Below are positions 37,026-45,190 of a stretch of 64,000 nt of DNA, piece by piece (within the stretch, counting starts at the first letter, position 1; the number at the start of each line of letters is the position of its first letter). The notes under the pieces are model-generated. The model was not told where the DNA came from and did not search any database. It was given only the letters and a program-made list of their open reading frames with translations. Both the position numbers and the translations under genes were made by a program. Source of the stretch: Rhynchopus euleeides (Eukaryota; Euglenozoa; Diplonemea; Diplonemida; Diplonemidae); the NCBI GenBank assembly GCA_963210315.1, contig OY723299.1:372001-436000 (forward strand). Reading direction: 5' to 3'.

Positions 37026-40000
37026 TCAAGTGGTTCCGTCAGGCTCTGGTTCTGTTCCATTACCAGGCTCCCCTGACTGCGATTGTGAGACCTCCGTTCT
37101 GTCCGTCTCTGATTTCCCTGGTGGCCCCGTCTCCCGCTCACCATCCACCCCTTCACCACCCGTCTGAGACAGAAAAATATCAGGGGAGGCAGGCACCGAG
37201 GGCGATATCTGTGCCGGAGGGGCACCCAACAACAAGGGAAGTTCCACAGCAGGTTCCGTGGCTGACGCCTGTATCTGAGAGCCGCTCACTACCGAGGCAG
37301 GTTCTGCACGCTGCCTCTTTGATTGCGGCCCCTTGGGCTTTGGCGTCACCCGATCCTCCGGGAGAATGACTACAAGGGCTGAAGAAGTCGCAGCCACTGT
37401 ATCAAGTTGCGGTTGGCTTTCAAACAGGTCCTTCGACTCTTCACTCGTTTCGTCACTGCCACTCACTTCGTCTCGGTCCCTCTTCTTCTGGGCCGTATGA
37501 ACAACTAATTGCCCTTGCTCAGGCTTCGGTTGCAACAAACGGGGTTGGTCCGTCCCTTGCACCCGTGCTGGGGCGTCCTGCGACTGTATTTGCAGCTGCT
37601 TGTTCTCAGACACCTCCAACGCTGACTGCAGGGACAATACCAAGTTGTTTTGTTGCACGATGAAATCCTTCTGCCGCGCCATTTCTTTCGCCATGGTCAT
37701 GCCTTGGCGCAGCTGGTGCTGCACCTGCTTAACCAACATGGCCTTATCCTGATTCTGTTGTTCGTGTAGGCCCTCCTGGATCTGCATATGTTGCTCCTGC
37801 ATCCCCAGTTGGTCACGGAGTGCCTTCTCATTTTGCATGCTCGCCGACACGTGAAATTCCAAAAGCATCTTATCTTGCTGTGTACCTTTCAAAGCATTCT
37901 CTGTCTGTTCAAGTAAGCGCTGTTGGGATTCTCCCTGAGACGAGTAGCTGCGGGCCTTGGACTCCACACGTTGCAGTTCCTGGGTGAGGACCGCTTTTTC
38001 GTGGGTCGCCTGTGCCCTCAACGCTTCTACCTCCGCCTCTCTTTCAACACCAAGCTCTTTCATAAAAGCCAACGCAGAGTCTTGCTTATGGAGCTGTCCC
38101 TTTAACACGGCCATCTCCTGTCGTTGTTGATTCAAACGGTCCGCTTTGGCCTGTGCCTCGTTCGCCACCTTTTCCTTCTCCTCATTCACCCTCTTTATCT
38201 CACTCTCTGCCTTTGCCAAAGCTTTCTCCTTCTCCACGACTGACCTCTCATGATCCTCTGCTGCTCTTTTTTGCTCTGCCTCTCGCACCTCTATCGCCTC
38301 TTGGAGTTCCTTCCGGCATAGACTGACGAGCGTCTTCGTTTGCTCCTCGGTCCGATACCTATCAAGGACTTCCGTGATTTCACTACACAAAGCAAAACGT
38401 GCTAGGGCTTCTTCTTCCACAACATGCGCCCGCTCTGCACTTTCCTCCATTTCCAAAGTCCTGCGTTCCAAAGTCAGGTATTCCTCCCCGCGCTGCTGGG
38501 GTGGTTCCTGTGGTTCATTCAAAACAATGGCACTCTTGGGGACGGTGGCATCCTGCAGCTTTTGCATTATGTCTTCCGTGTTTCCCGTGAGCCCAGGTTG
38601 TTGTGTGGGAGATACATATACTTCTGGCGAGTTGGGCATGCTAACCTTCTCCTCCTGAGGGGCATCCTTATCACAATACACGAGGATGGTCGACTCCTTC
38701 TCAAGGAAACCCCTGAAGGCATCCATTTCCTCAGCTGTGTTGGCCACAGTCACGGTGTTGTCGTCAAACAAGGCCATGGCATCCGTGCCACAGCTGATAA
38801 AACGGTAATGGCCTCCGTGCGGGGTATTTCCTCTGTGCAGGACTGCACCCGTGAGGCGGTACCTTGTAAAGGAAGGCTTCCCTCCGTTATTTCCACTCGA
38901 CATCAGCAAGTCCGTGTCAATGTTGATCGCTCGAGTCTTGCGCTCATACATGACACCGTTGCCAACTCTGAGTGTTTTGAAGCGCCAGAGTCGTATAAAC
39001 AAGTGTGTCGGGAGAGATGTGATTTGCACCGACTTTGTCGCCCGTTGTTTGTTTGGGGCACACATTTCGCACTCGTAATTAAGCACTTCTTCAGGCATCA
39101 GGCTTTCGCAAATTCTGTCGGCCAAAGTCACACCTGTTTTCCCGGGGTTGTTGAGTGGGACTGACAGTAGGGACAACTGTTCCTCCCTCCCCGTGACCTT
39201 CTTGCAATTTTGGCATGCCATGCTTGTGAATGTCCTCACTTCAGGGATCCATGACTGTACTGTCGGTTGGTCCATCGTCCTGAGGTGTTCATTCAGCATT
39301 CTCCATTCTGCTTCCAGTGTTGGGACAACCCCCAGACAATACGCTTCATCCGCGCAATGCTGCTCCCTTGTCTGGAACATACTGTGGATGGCTGTTTGCA
39401 ACACGGACACTGAATGATCTGTGCGACTCCTGGTGTACATGGAGTACAATCCCATGAGTATGGGGGTTAGGCCGAGTCCGTTTGAAACAAACTTGCATGC
39501 ACTGCCTAGGGTAGCTGGAAGTACCGAGTGTGCGAGCATCTGGTACAGTGCTCCCAGGTAGCAAGTATTTCCCTCATTGACAACACCCCACGACAACGTA
39601 TTGCTGTGCAGTACCTTCATACTTATCGTGCTCTTCCCCAAAACTGGAGGCTGTTGTGAGGGGACGGGTGGAGAGAGGGGAGGAGAGGAGGAAGAGGAAG
39701 AGGAAGACAACGGTACGGAAGGGGAGGAGGTAGAGAAGAGAGGGACAAAAGAATCACTTTCACTCTTGCGTTGGTTCGCACTTCCAGTAGGCTTCACATC
39801 CGCCCCTTGCGGTGCGGGGTCTGTGTGGGTGTCCGAAGGGCTGATATCCACACACTTTCCTCTCAATGGCATGTCTCGGGTTGGTTTTGCCCACACATAC
39901 TCCCGTAGCTTGGGGAGAGGGTGTTTGCGATAGTGTCTGTCCACAGCAGTATCAAACAGGCGCTCCATTTTTGCCATTGCAGATGGAGCCACACAAAACA

Positions 40001-43000
40001 ACCTTCGTGTAGTTCTGTACCAAGCACTACGCAATTCGTACGGCTTCCATCCCCGTCCGAGGAGGCGCCGCAAAATCAGCTCTGCTTCAACCTTGAAATC
40101 ATCCAGGTTGTTGCACATACCCGCAGACCGTATCAACTGTGACACCAAAATACCCCTTCCTTGGCTTTCTGGTGCTGCACTTGTTCGACAAGTATATTTA
40201 TTGGGTGTATAGGTTACCCAGTCACTCTCTTTATTGAATACTGACATACGGACACGTGTCTTCGTGTCTTCGGGGTCATCGGCGTATCTCTGCCAACGGT
40301 TCCTACCCCCCAGAAACACACAATCGTCTTTCTGCCTTGTTGTGTCCTCAGAGGTCATCCCGTAGACCTTGTCAGGGATGTCCGCTCCAAGGGTAAAAAC
40401 GTCATCAATAAATCTGAAGAACCCATTATACTCCTTTTGCTTTTTAATGGGGAGCTTATCGATATAGCGCATTTCCTTACTTGCGCAAAAAAGGTTTGCC
40501 AGGTCCGGGCTGGCATTTCCACCGGTCGGGATGCCCTTCTTCTGGTGGAGGACGAACTCGCCATTTTTGATGAAGCTGTTGGTCACAGCTAGTCTCACTA
40601 ACTCTTTGACTTCATCACTGTTGTACGCAAGTGTTCTATCATCCCCCCGCCCTTCCTTCCAGCGGAAGGCCTTTTTCTTTCTTTTTTTGGCCTTCGTCTC
40701 TCGCGCCAAAAACCTGCCACCCTTCGCCGCAAACGCCTGTTCCACACACCAGGAGACACCCTCAATTACCGCCTCTTGATCCAAAGACGTGTACATAGAG
40801 GTAAAGTCTTTTGTTTTTGGCGTGGCTTTTTTTACGGTGTCGTAGTTCATTTTCATGTACTTCGCCACCTCATCGTAACTCTCCACAACAAAAAACCGTT
40901 TGACACCACATTTCCTCCTGTGTGTTTCATCCTCATCACTCAACGTGCGGATGACCATCTTTAGCAGCCCTGACAATTCTGTGTGTATGCCTGTTGCAAT
41001 ACCCACAGTTGGCTGATTCACCTTACTCTCTTTCTGTTTCTTTTTTCTCTCCATTTTCTCCCCTTCCGTCTCATCTCTGTTATCTCCACTTAAACCAGCA
41101 ATTCCCCTCAGCGTGGGGCCTTTTTCCACCGGCTTATGGATCTTCAGAGACCCATACAAATACGGGAAACAATCTCCAATTTGCAGCTGGCGTTCATCAC
41201 ACTCTCTCTGCAAGCGGTTGAGAATTTGCTTCTCCGTTTCCTTTGCCGTTTCGAAAGTCCCTGTTGTTGCGCTGAGCTGTTCCCGTAGCCAATGTCTGTA
41301 AAAGTGTTTACAGATCGCCCCAAAGTCATGGGACGACTTGTCTACACTACACAACACAACATCCTCCTGGACTTTTTTAAGCTCGGCCGTATCTATACGG
41401 TCGGCCCCCTCAACAGGTGGTAGCGCTGCAAACTCGTTTCGCAACGCTGTCAGCAAGACCTTACGGAATTCCGCTGTTTCCTCCTTCTCCCCAAAGGTTT
41501 CCACAAAATCCGAAAGAACCTCGCTTGCCTTTTCGCACCCCTGTTGCAAGTCACCAGACAGACGATATTTCCTTCCCTTGTTCAACAACTCCCTAAAGCC
41601 CTCGGAAATCCCCGACATTGTTTGGGCCACAGTGAACAAATGCCCTGTGTGTGGCTGGTCCGGGGATCTGTACTTCTGACACGGACAGTTCTCATGCTCA
41701 GGAAGCACCCCCTCCGCTGCCAATCCTAAACTCTCTTTCGTACAGTTTTGGATGAGACAATACAGCGGCGGGCCCTGGCTCAGGGACACCATCGTATTTG
41801 CCAGCCGATCCTTATCCGGGCAAGCCTGCACCACTTTCTCATCCCTCAGGAGACGCTGGAGCTTCAGGCCATCCATCGCAGGGTGAGAAAACTTGACGCT
41901 GAGGAATTCCTTTTTAGATTTAGGCTTTTCCTTCTTCTTAGCCTTCAATCTTTCCTGCAAACGTTCCTCCAAGCATTTCACATTTTTTGGCAGAGTCTCC
42001 CTCTTTACGTGCTGTGTCAGCCACGCGAGTAGACGTTTGACTCTGTTGATTTCCCACTCGTCCATGTTATACTGTTTGATCTCCTCCACCGGAAGGCTGA
42101 GGAGATGACTCAGTTGCTGACGGATCTTGTGGTACTTTCCTGCATCCAACACAATGTGCACCTTATCATTCTCGCTATCCTTCTGTCCTTCTCTCACATA
42201 TTCCACCCATTCCTTTGCCGGTCTCGTGCTCCGCTTATGTGGGCTGATGTGTCTCCCGTTCACCGGCTCACTTTTACGTTTTGTTTGATGGTAAGCGGAA
42301 CATGCGTTGTCCGGGGTCCTCAGGTGGGACATCCAAAAGTTTTCAACAGCGTTTGACTGCCGCCGGAAGGATTCAAGGTTCCCACCCGTGTACCCCTGGA
42401 TCTTCTGCAAGACAAAGCCATAATGCGGGTGTTTTGTGCGGAGGAGTCTCGTTGCAAAAGGTATTCCATTCAAACCACTCTTGCCTTTCCAGTGTTGTTG
42501 CATCCTATTCCTTAGGGTCCCACTTGTCTGGCCGACGTAAACGGGATTCCCCTGCTGGTCACACACAACGTACACGACACCTTCCGCCTCGCGGTTTTCG
42601 TTAAGCTCCAGAAAATGTTGGATCCCATCACCTTCCACTTTCTGGTGCTTGTAACCTCTAATGAGTCGATCCCCGTGTTTATCACAAAACTCTTGGGCTA
42701 CCCCAGCACATTCCTCCTCCCATGCATCCCAAGAGATGGCGTTCCGTTTGGGCTGGCGCAAGTCCGAAGAGAAGGGGCGGACCCAGGGCGACTTACGGAG
42801 CTCTGGGAAAGGACCTCGCTTTGCTTCTTTAGCAAGTTCCTTTTTCTGTTGCTCCGCTGTCTTAGGCCTGCCCTTCCTACCTCGTCCTGCTCCACCCTTG
42901 CTCAACAGCTCATACAAGTTGGCAGGGCCCTCCCGTACGCCTCTGCCATTCTTCCCACCCTTCCCTTTCCCACTCCCCTTTCCCTGGCCTTTGCGAATTG

Positions 43001-43778
43001 TTACCTGAGGTTTCACGCTGCCATTTGCTTGGGGTTTATTCGGGAATGCTGTAGGGGGGAGGGGCTGTTGTTTCAAACTCTGACGTATAAGTTCAGCAAG
43101 GGTTATCGGGAAGGTACTGGGCACACTATTCTGATTTGCATGTCCACGTCCTTTACCCTTGCCTCCTTGGCCTTTCCACACACCTTTAACTGGGCCATTT
43201 CTCTCTCCCAGCCCCCGACCTTCCCACCCTTTTCCACCCCCTTGGCCTTTCACGCCTTTTCTTCCAATGTTGCCACTCTTGCCTTTACCCTTACCTTTGC
43301 CTTTTCCAAAAAACGAACCTTTACCTGTATATCCTCTCCTGAAAGGAACACCTCCCGGTACACCGTACCCTTTACCGTACCCTTTGTGGCCACCGTACTG
43401 GGGAGCCGCCGTTCCACGGTTCCCTGTACCGCGTGGGTACTGTGTTGGTGTTCTGAAAAAAGTGGGGTTCGTGTTGGGGGTATAACTTACTCCGTTGTAA
43501 AAATGGGGGGGTGGTGGGGGTGGTGGGGGTGGTTGCTGCATGTGTTGGGGAATGAAAGGGAATTGTCTGTTTTCGACTTGCCAGTCACCCCTTGGGTGGT
43601 GGCTGCTGTGATAGGCCGAAGCCTGCGGTGGGTACCAGAGGTATCCATAGGGGAGGGGAGTAGGGGAGAGGGGTGCCTTAGACGTGGAGTTGTTAAAAAC
43701 TGGTTCGTCTAGGTGAAACCTGGGCCCACCATAAAAGGGGGCCCGGTTAAAGTAATGGCGGCTCATATGAGGAGCCAT
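37026..43778 (-). CDS. PLE polyprotein: GIY-YIG endonuclease, CxC, RT, USP deubiquitinase, coiled coil
   Basis: 2250 codons from ATG 43778. An in-frame GTG at 43832 sits right behind a TAG, so the ATG is preferred. Residues ~81-89 are polyproline and 120-340 Gly/Lys-rich, probably nucleic-acid binding. GIY-YIG nuclease ~400-500: VVYVV (Tyr403), PVYVGQTSG (Tyr414), LRNRMQQH (Arg423/425), and a Glu in AVENFW. No CCHH finger was seen. CxC: NCPCQ, Cys698/700. RT: LYGSLKIHKP ~875, motif A DFTSMYTSLD (Asp991), motif B GIPTGGNASPDLANL ~1081, motif C FIDDV (Asp1125/1126), thumb ~1205-1290. After a Ser/Pro-rich linker comes a USP domain: Cys box NEGNTCYLGALYQ (Cys1406), zinc pairs CQNC (1522/1525) and CEMC (1570/1573), LPTHLFIRLWRF, His box HGGHYRFISCG (His1657) and FDDNTV (Asp1672). 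Coiled coil ~1780-2060, then a basic KSKRQR-like patch. Expected roles: target cleavage, reverse transcription, ubiquitin removal. The last is inferred from motifs only. Confidence 0.9.
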   Translation of the reverse strand: MAPHMSRHYFNRAPFYGGPRFHLDEPVFNNSTSKAPLSPTPLPYGYLWYPPQASAYHSSHHPRGDWQVENRQFPFIPQHMQQPPPPPPPPPHFYNGVSYTPNTNPTFFRTPTQYPRGTGNRGTAAPQYGGHKGYGKGYGVPGGVPFRRGYTGKGSFFGKGKGKGKGKSGNIGRKGVKGQGGGKGWEGRGLGERNGPVKGVWKGQGGKGKGRGHANQNSVPSTFPITLAELIRQSLKQQPLPPTAFPNKPQANGSVKPQVTIRKGQGKGSGKGKGGKNGRGVREGPANLYELLSKGGAGRGRKGRPKTAEQQKKELAKEAKRGPFPELRKSPWVRPFSSDLRQPKRNAISWDAWEEECAGVAQEFCDKHGDRLIRGYKHQKVEGDGIQHFLELNENREAEGVVYVVCDQQGNPVYVGQTSGTLRNRMQQHWKGKSGLNGIPFATRLLRTKHPHYGFVLQKIQGYTGGNLESFRRQSNAVENFWMSHLRTPDNACSAYHQTKRKSEPVNGRHISPHKRSTRPAKEWVEYVREGQKDSENDKVHIVLDAGKYHKIRQQLSHLLSLPVEEIKQYNMDEWEINRVKRLLAWLTQHVKRETLPKNVKCLEERLQERLKAKKKEKPKSKKEFLSVKFSHPAMDGLKLQRLLRDEKVVQACPDKDRLANTMVSLSQGPPLYCLIQNCTKESLGLAAEGVLPEHENCPCQKYRSPDQPHTGHLFTVAQTMSGISEGFRELLNKGRKYRLSGDLQQGCEKASEVLSDFVETFGEKEETAEFRKVLLTALRNEFAALPPVEGADRIDTAELKKVQEDVVLCSVDKSSHDFGAICKHFYRHWLREQLSATTGTFETAKETEKQILNRLQRECDERQLQIGDCFPYLYGSLKIHKPVEKGPTLRGIAGLSGDNRDETEGEKMERKKKQKESKVNQPTVGIATGIHTELSGLLKMVIRTLSDEDETHRRKCGVKRFFVVESYDEVAKYMKMNYDTVKKATPKTKDFTSMYTSLDQEAVIEGVSWCVEQAFAAKGGRFLARETKAKKRKKKAFRWKEGRGDDRTLAYNSDEVKELVRLAVTNSFIKNGEFVLHQKKGIPTGGNASPDLANLFCASKEMRYIDKLPIKKQKEYNGFFRFIDDVFTLGADIPDKVYGMTSEDTTRQKDDCVFLGGRNRWQRYADDPEDTKTRVRMSVFNKESDWVTYTPNKYTCRTSAAPESQGRGILVSQLIRSAGMCNNLDDFKVEAELILRRLLGRGWKPYELRSAWYRTTRRLFCVAPSAMAKMERLFDTAVDRHYRKHPLPKLREYVWAKPTRDMPLRGKCVDISPSDTHTDPAPQGADVKPTGSANQRKSESDSFVPLFSTSSPSVPLSSSSSSSSPPLSPPVPSQQPPVLGKSTISMKVLHSNTLSWGVVNEGNTCYLGALYQMLAHSVLPATLGSACKFVSNGLGLTPILMGLYSMYTRSRTDHSVSVLQTAIHSMFQTREQHCADEAYCLGVVPTLEAEWRMLNEHLRTMDQPTVQSWIPEVRTFTSMACQNCKKVTGREEQLSLLSVPLNNPGKTGVTLADRICESLMPEEVLNYECEMCAPNKQRATKSVQITSLPTHLFIRLWRFKTLRVGNGVMYERKTRAINIDTDLLMSSGNNGGKPSFTRYRLTGAVLHRGNTPHGGHYRFISCGTDAMALFDDNTVTVANTAEEMDAFRGFLEKESTILVYCDKDAPQEEKVSMPNSPEVYVSPTQQPGLTGNTEDIMQKLQDATVPKSAIVLNEPQEPPQQRGEEYLTLERRTLEMEESAERAHVVEEEALARFALCSEITEVLDRYRTEEQTKTLVSLCRKELQEAIEVREAEQKRAAEDHERSVVEKEKALAKAESEIKRVNEEKEKVANEAQAKADRLNQQRQEMAVLKGQLHKQDSALAFMKELGVEREAEVEALRAQATHEKAVLTQELQRVESKARSYSSQGESQQRLLEQTENALKGTQQDKMLLEFHVSASMQNEKALRDQLGMQEQHMQIQEGLHEQQNQDKAMLVKQVQHQLRQGMTMAKEMARQKDFIVQQNNLVLSLQSALEVSENKQLQIQSQDAPARVQGTDQPRLLQPKPEQGQLVVHTAQKKRDRDEVSGSDETSEESKDLFESQPQLDTVAATSSALVVILPEDRVTPKPKGPQSKRQRAEPASVVSGSQIQASATEPAVELPLLLGAPPAQISPSVPASPDIFLSQTGGEGVDGERETGPPGKSETDRTEVSQSQSGEPGNGTEPEPDGTT

Positions 43779-44643
43779 TACCTGGTGTTGCAGTTCTGTC
43801 CGTATCACGTACGGCTCTGAACCAACACCCACCTAAAGATGGCGGAATGTGTTTTGGTTGATTTTGGTTTCCTCATTTACAGTTTTTCAGCAAAAAAAGT
43901 AAAAACCACACTTCGGCATCTAGCTCTGGTGTCTTACATCGTACTCCACCTTTCCTGACATCCTTGTACACCTTCGCTAGAAAAGTAGAAACATGAAAAT
44001 TGCCATAGCGGAAGTATATGAAGTGTGACGCCCGTCCGAACCTACCCCACACACTCGATGCACTCAGAAGATAAGAAGCCCCATAACGGAGAAAACGGAA
44101 CTGAAGAAAGGGAAGGGGGGCAGTCGGGCGCTTCCAAAAGGGTGGAGGGTACGGACTGTGACCGAGGTTTGTTGTGGCGAAACCGTTTAGCCCTGACGCG
44201 ACTAAACGACCCCGGTGATGCCATAGGAAACCAGGTAGGCATACTTTTCCTCCCATCCAACTTGCGTTGGACCAGCAAAAAGTAAAAACGGTGTACCCCC
44301 TTAGAAAGGACCGAAGACCTTAAGGGATACGCTGCACACACGCAGCGAAAGACGAGGGGTACGGAGGGGCACATGCATTTACTTCTTCATCACTGCCGTT
44401 GCTCTTTCTTCAGTAAAAAATATATGTGTACATCCACGAGGAATGTGCACACGCACACATAGTTTTTTGTTGTTTTGACAAGCTGCTGTTGACTCAAGCG
44501 AGCTGTTCGTTTCCTCTTCTCTAGACGTCAGCTCGTCAACTGAAGGCTGGTATGAATCCCGGAGGTTTCATATCTTTGCGAGTTCTCATAAAAAGTTCTC
44601 TAGTAGCGACCTACAGGCCGGCAAACACCGCGGTATCGCTGGG
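43779..44643 (-). promoter_or_regulatory. PLE 5' leader with stable hairpins
   Basis: About 865 bp before the ATG. On the transcript strand, TCCAACGCAAGTTGGA (44256-44271) forms a 6-bp stem closed by a GCAA (GNRA) tetraloop. GTTTAG...CTAAAC (44184-44207) forms another 6-bp stem. A leader carrying the promoter and RNA signals is expected for an element transcribed from its own 5' end, but no promoter motif is recognised. The same leader sits at 24541-25405 in copy 1. Confidence 0.5.
43873..44256 (-). CDS. small upstream ORF in PLE leader, unknown
   Basis: A 127-codon frame starts at an ATG overlapping the 3' foot of the GNRA hairpin and ends 95 nt before the main ATG. It encodes an aromatic-rich peptide beginning MGGKVCLPGFLWHHRGR and ending in a hydrophobic stretch and KNCK. 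It is identical in copy 1 (24635-25018), but so is all surrounding DNA, so conservation says nothing. A second overlapping frame is of similar length. It may be an upstream regulatory ORF, a first ORF of the element, or chance. Confidence 0.25.
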   Translation of the reverse strand: MGGKVCLPGFLWHHRGRLVASGLNGFATTNLGHSPYPPPFWKRPTAPLPFLQFRFLRYGASYLLSASSVWGRFGRASHFIYFRYGNFHVSTFLAKVYKDVRKGGVRCKTPELDAEVWFLLFLLKNCK

Positions 44644-44649
44644 GCACTC

Positions 44650-45190
44650 TACTGTCATGTTATTGGTTTATTTCTGTGTACAGATACACACTGCTGATTC
44701 GCTTGTCGGGTGGGGGGGGGGGGAAAAGGGGGAAAGAACCATATCAAAAGACATAGCAAAAACGGGGGTTGGGGGAGGGGGGGGGGGGGGAAATGGTTGA
44801 GAAAAAACATACATCAGGGGTGGGGGCGTTCTGTTATGGTTTTTGTTTCATTCGTGTGTTCGTTCTGAAGACAAGATAATGGAAACAAAAGGGAAAACAG
44901 GCATGCCCCTCACCACTCAGCGTATCTGCAGAGCCATGTGCACGTACGTACACTCTGGGTACACATCGCCGCTCTGCCTTGGGAACAGAGAATGGGGTTT
45001 AACACGCTGAACTCCTTTGTGTAAACACCATTGGGTAGGCGGTCACATTCTCAGGTTCCGGGGGGAGGGGGGGGGGGGGGGGAAATTCGTTTTAGAAAAC
45101 AAAATATTCATCACGTTCCGTCACGTCCGTCAGCATACACACTCACCTCACACATTCGTATACACTAAACGCTTCATCTCTTGTTCAAGC
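44650..45190 (-). mobile_element. PLE partial copy P2 upstream of full copy 2 (pseudo-LTR arm)
   Basis: Counterpart of P1 (offset 19238): 3' terminus, about 540 bp of 3' UTR, break at TTGTTCAAGCC, then array from GCACAACTCTGCC. Preceded by GCACTCT, the same 7 bp that precede copy 2. Confidence 0.85.

Larger units (their letters stand above)
36431..44643 (-). mobile_element. Penelope-like element, full-length intact copy 2
   Basis: The plus strand opens with ACTGTCATGTTATTGG (the RNA 3' end), about 595 bp of 3' UTR, one ORF of 2250 codons, and about 865 bp of 5' leader ending GGTATCGCTGGG. GCACTCT flanks the element on both sides (36424-36430 and 44644-44650), a plausible 7-bp target duplication. 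A further partial copy begins at 44650 directly upstream, giving the pseudo-LTR arrangement. Order of domains: N-terminal GIY-YIG endonuclease, CxC motif, RT. That is the order described for the permuted Naiad/Chlamys clade of PLEs. The USP protease and coiled coil behind the RT are additional. I saw no canonical hammerhead core in the leader or 3' UTR. Confidence 0.92.

Noticed and set aside
42615..43712. 365-codon plus-strand ORF (also 23377-24474) and many smaller plus-strand ORFs opposite the PLE gene
   Set aside because: They are shadows of the minus-strand PLE frame, which carries the recognisable domains. Low-complexity Gly/Lys codons keep the antisense strand open.
36431..44643. Hammerhead ribozyme in PLE leader or 3' UTR
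   Set aside because: I looked for the CTGANGA and GAAA core elements on the transcript strand and saw no convincing arrangement. Permuted PLEs are reported to lack it.
25412..44650. LTR retrotransposon interpretation of the direct repeats around the full copies
   Set aside because: The repeats all start at the RT element's 3' terminus and are truncated variably. There is no integrase, protease or primer-binding site, and the RT and GIY-YIG are of Penelope type.
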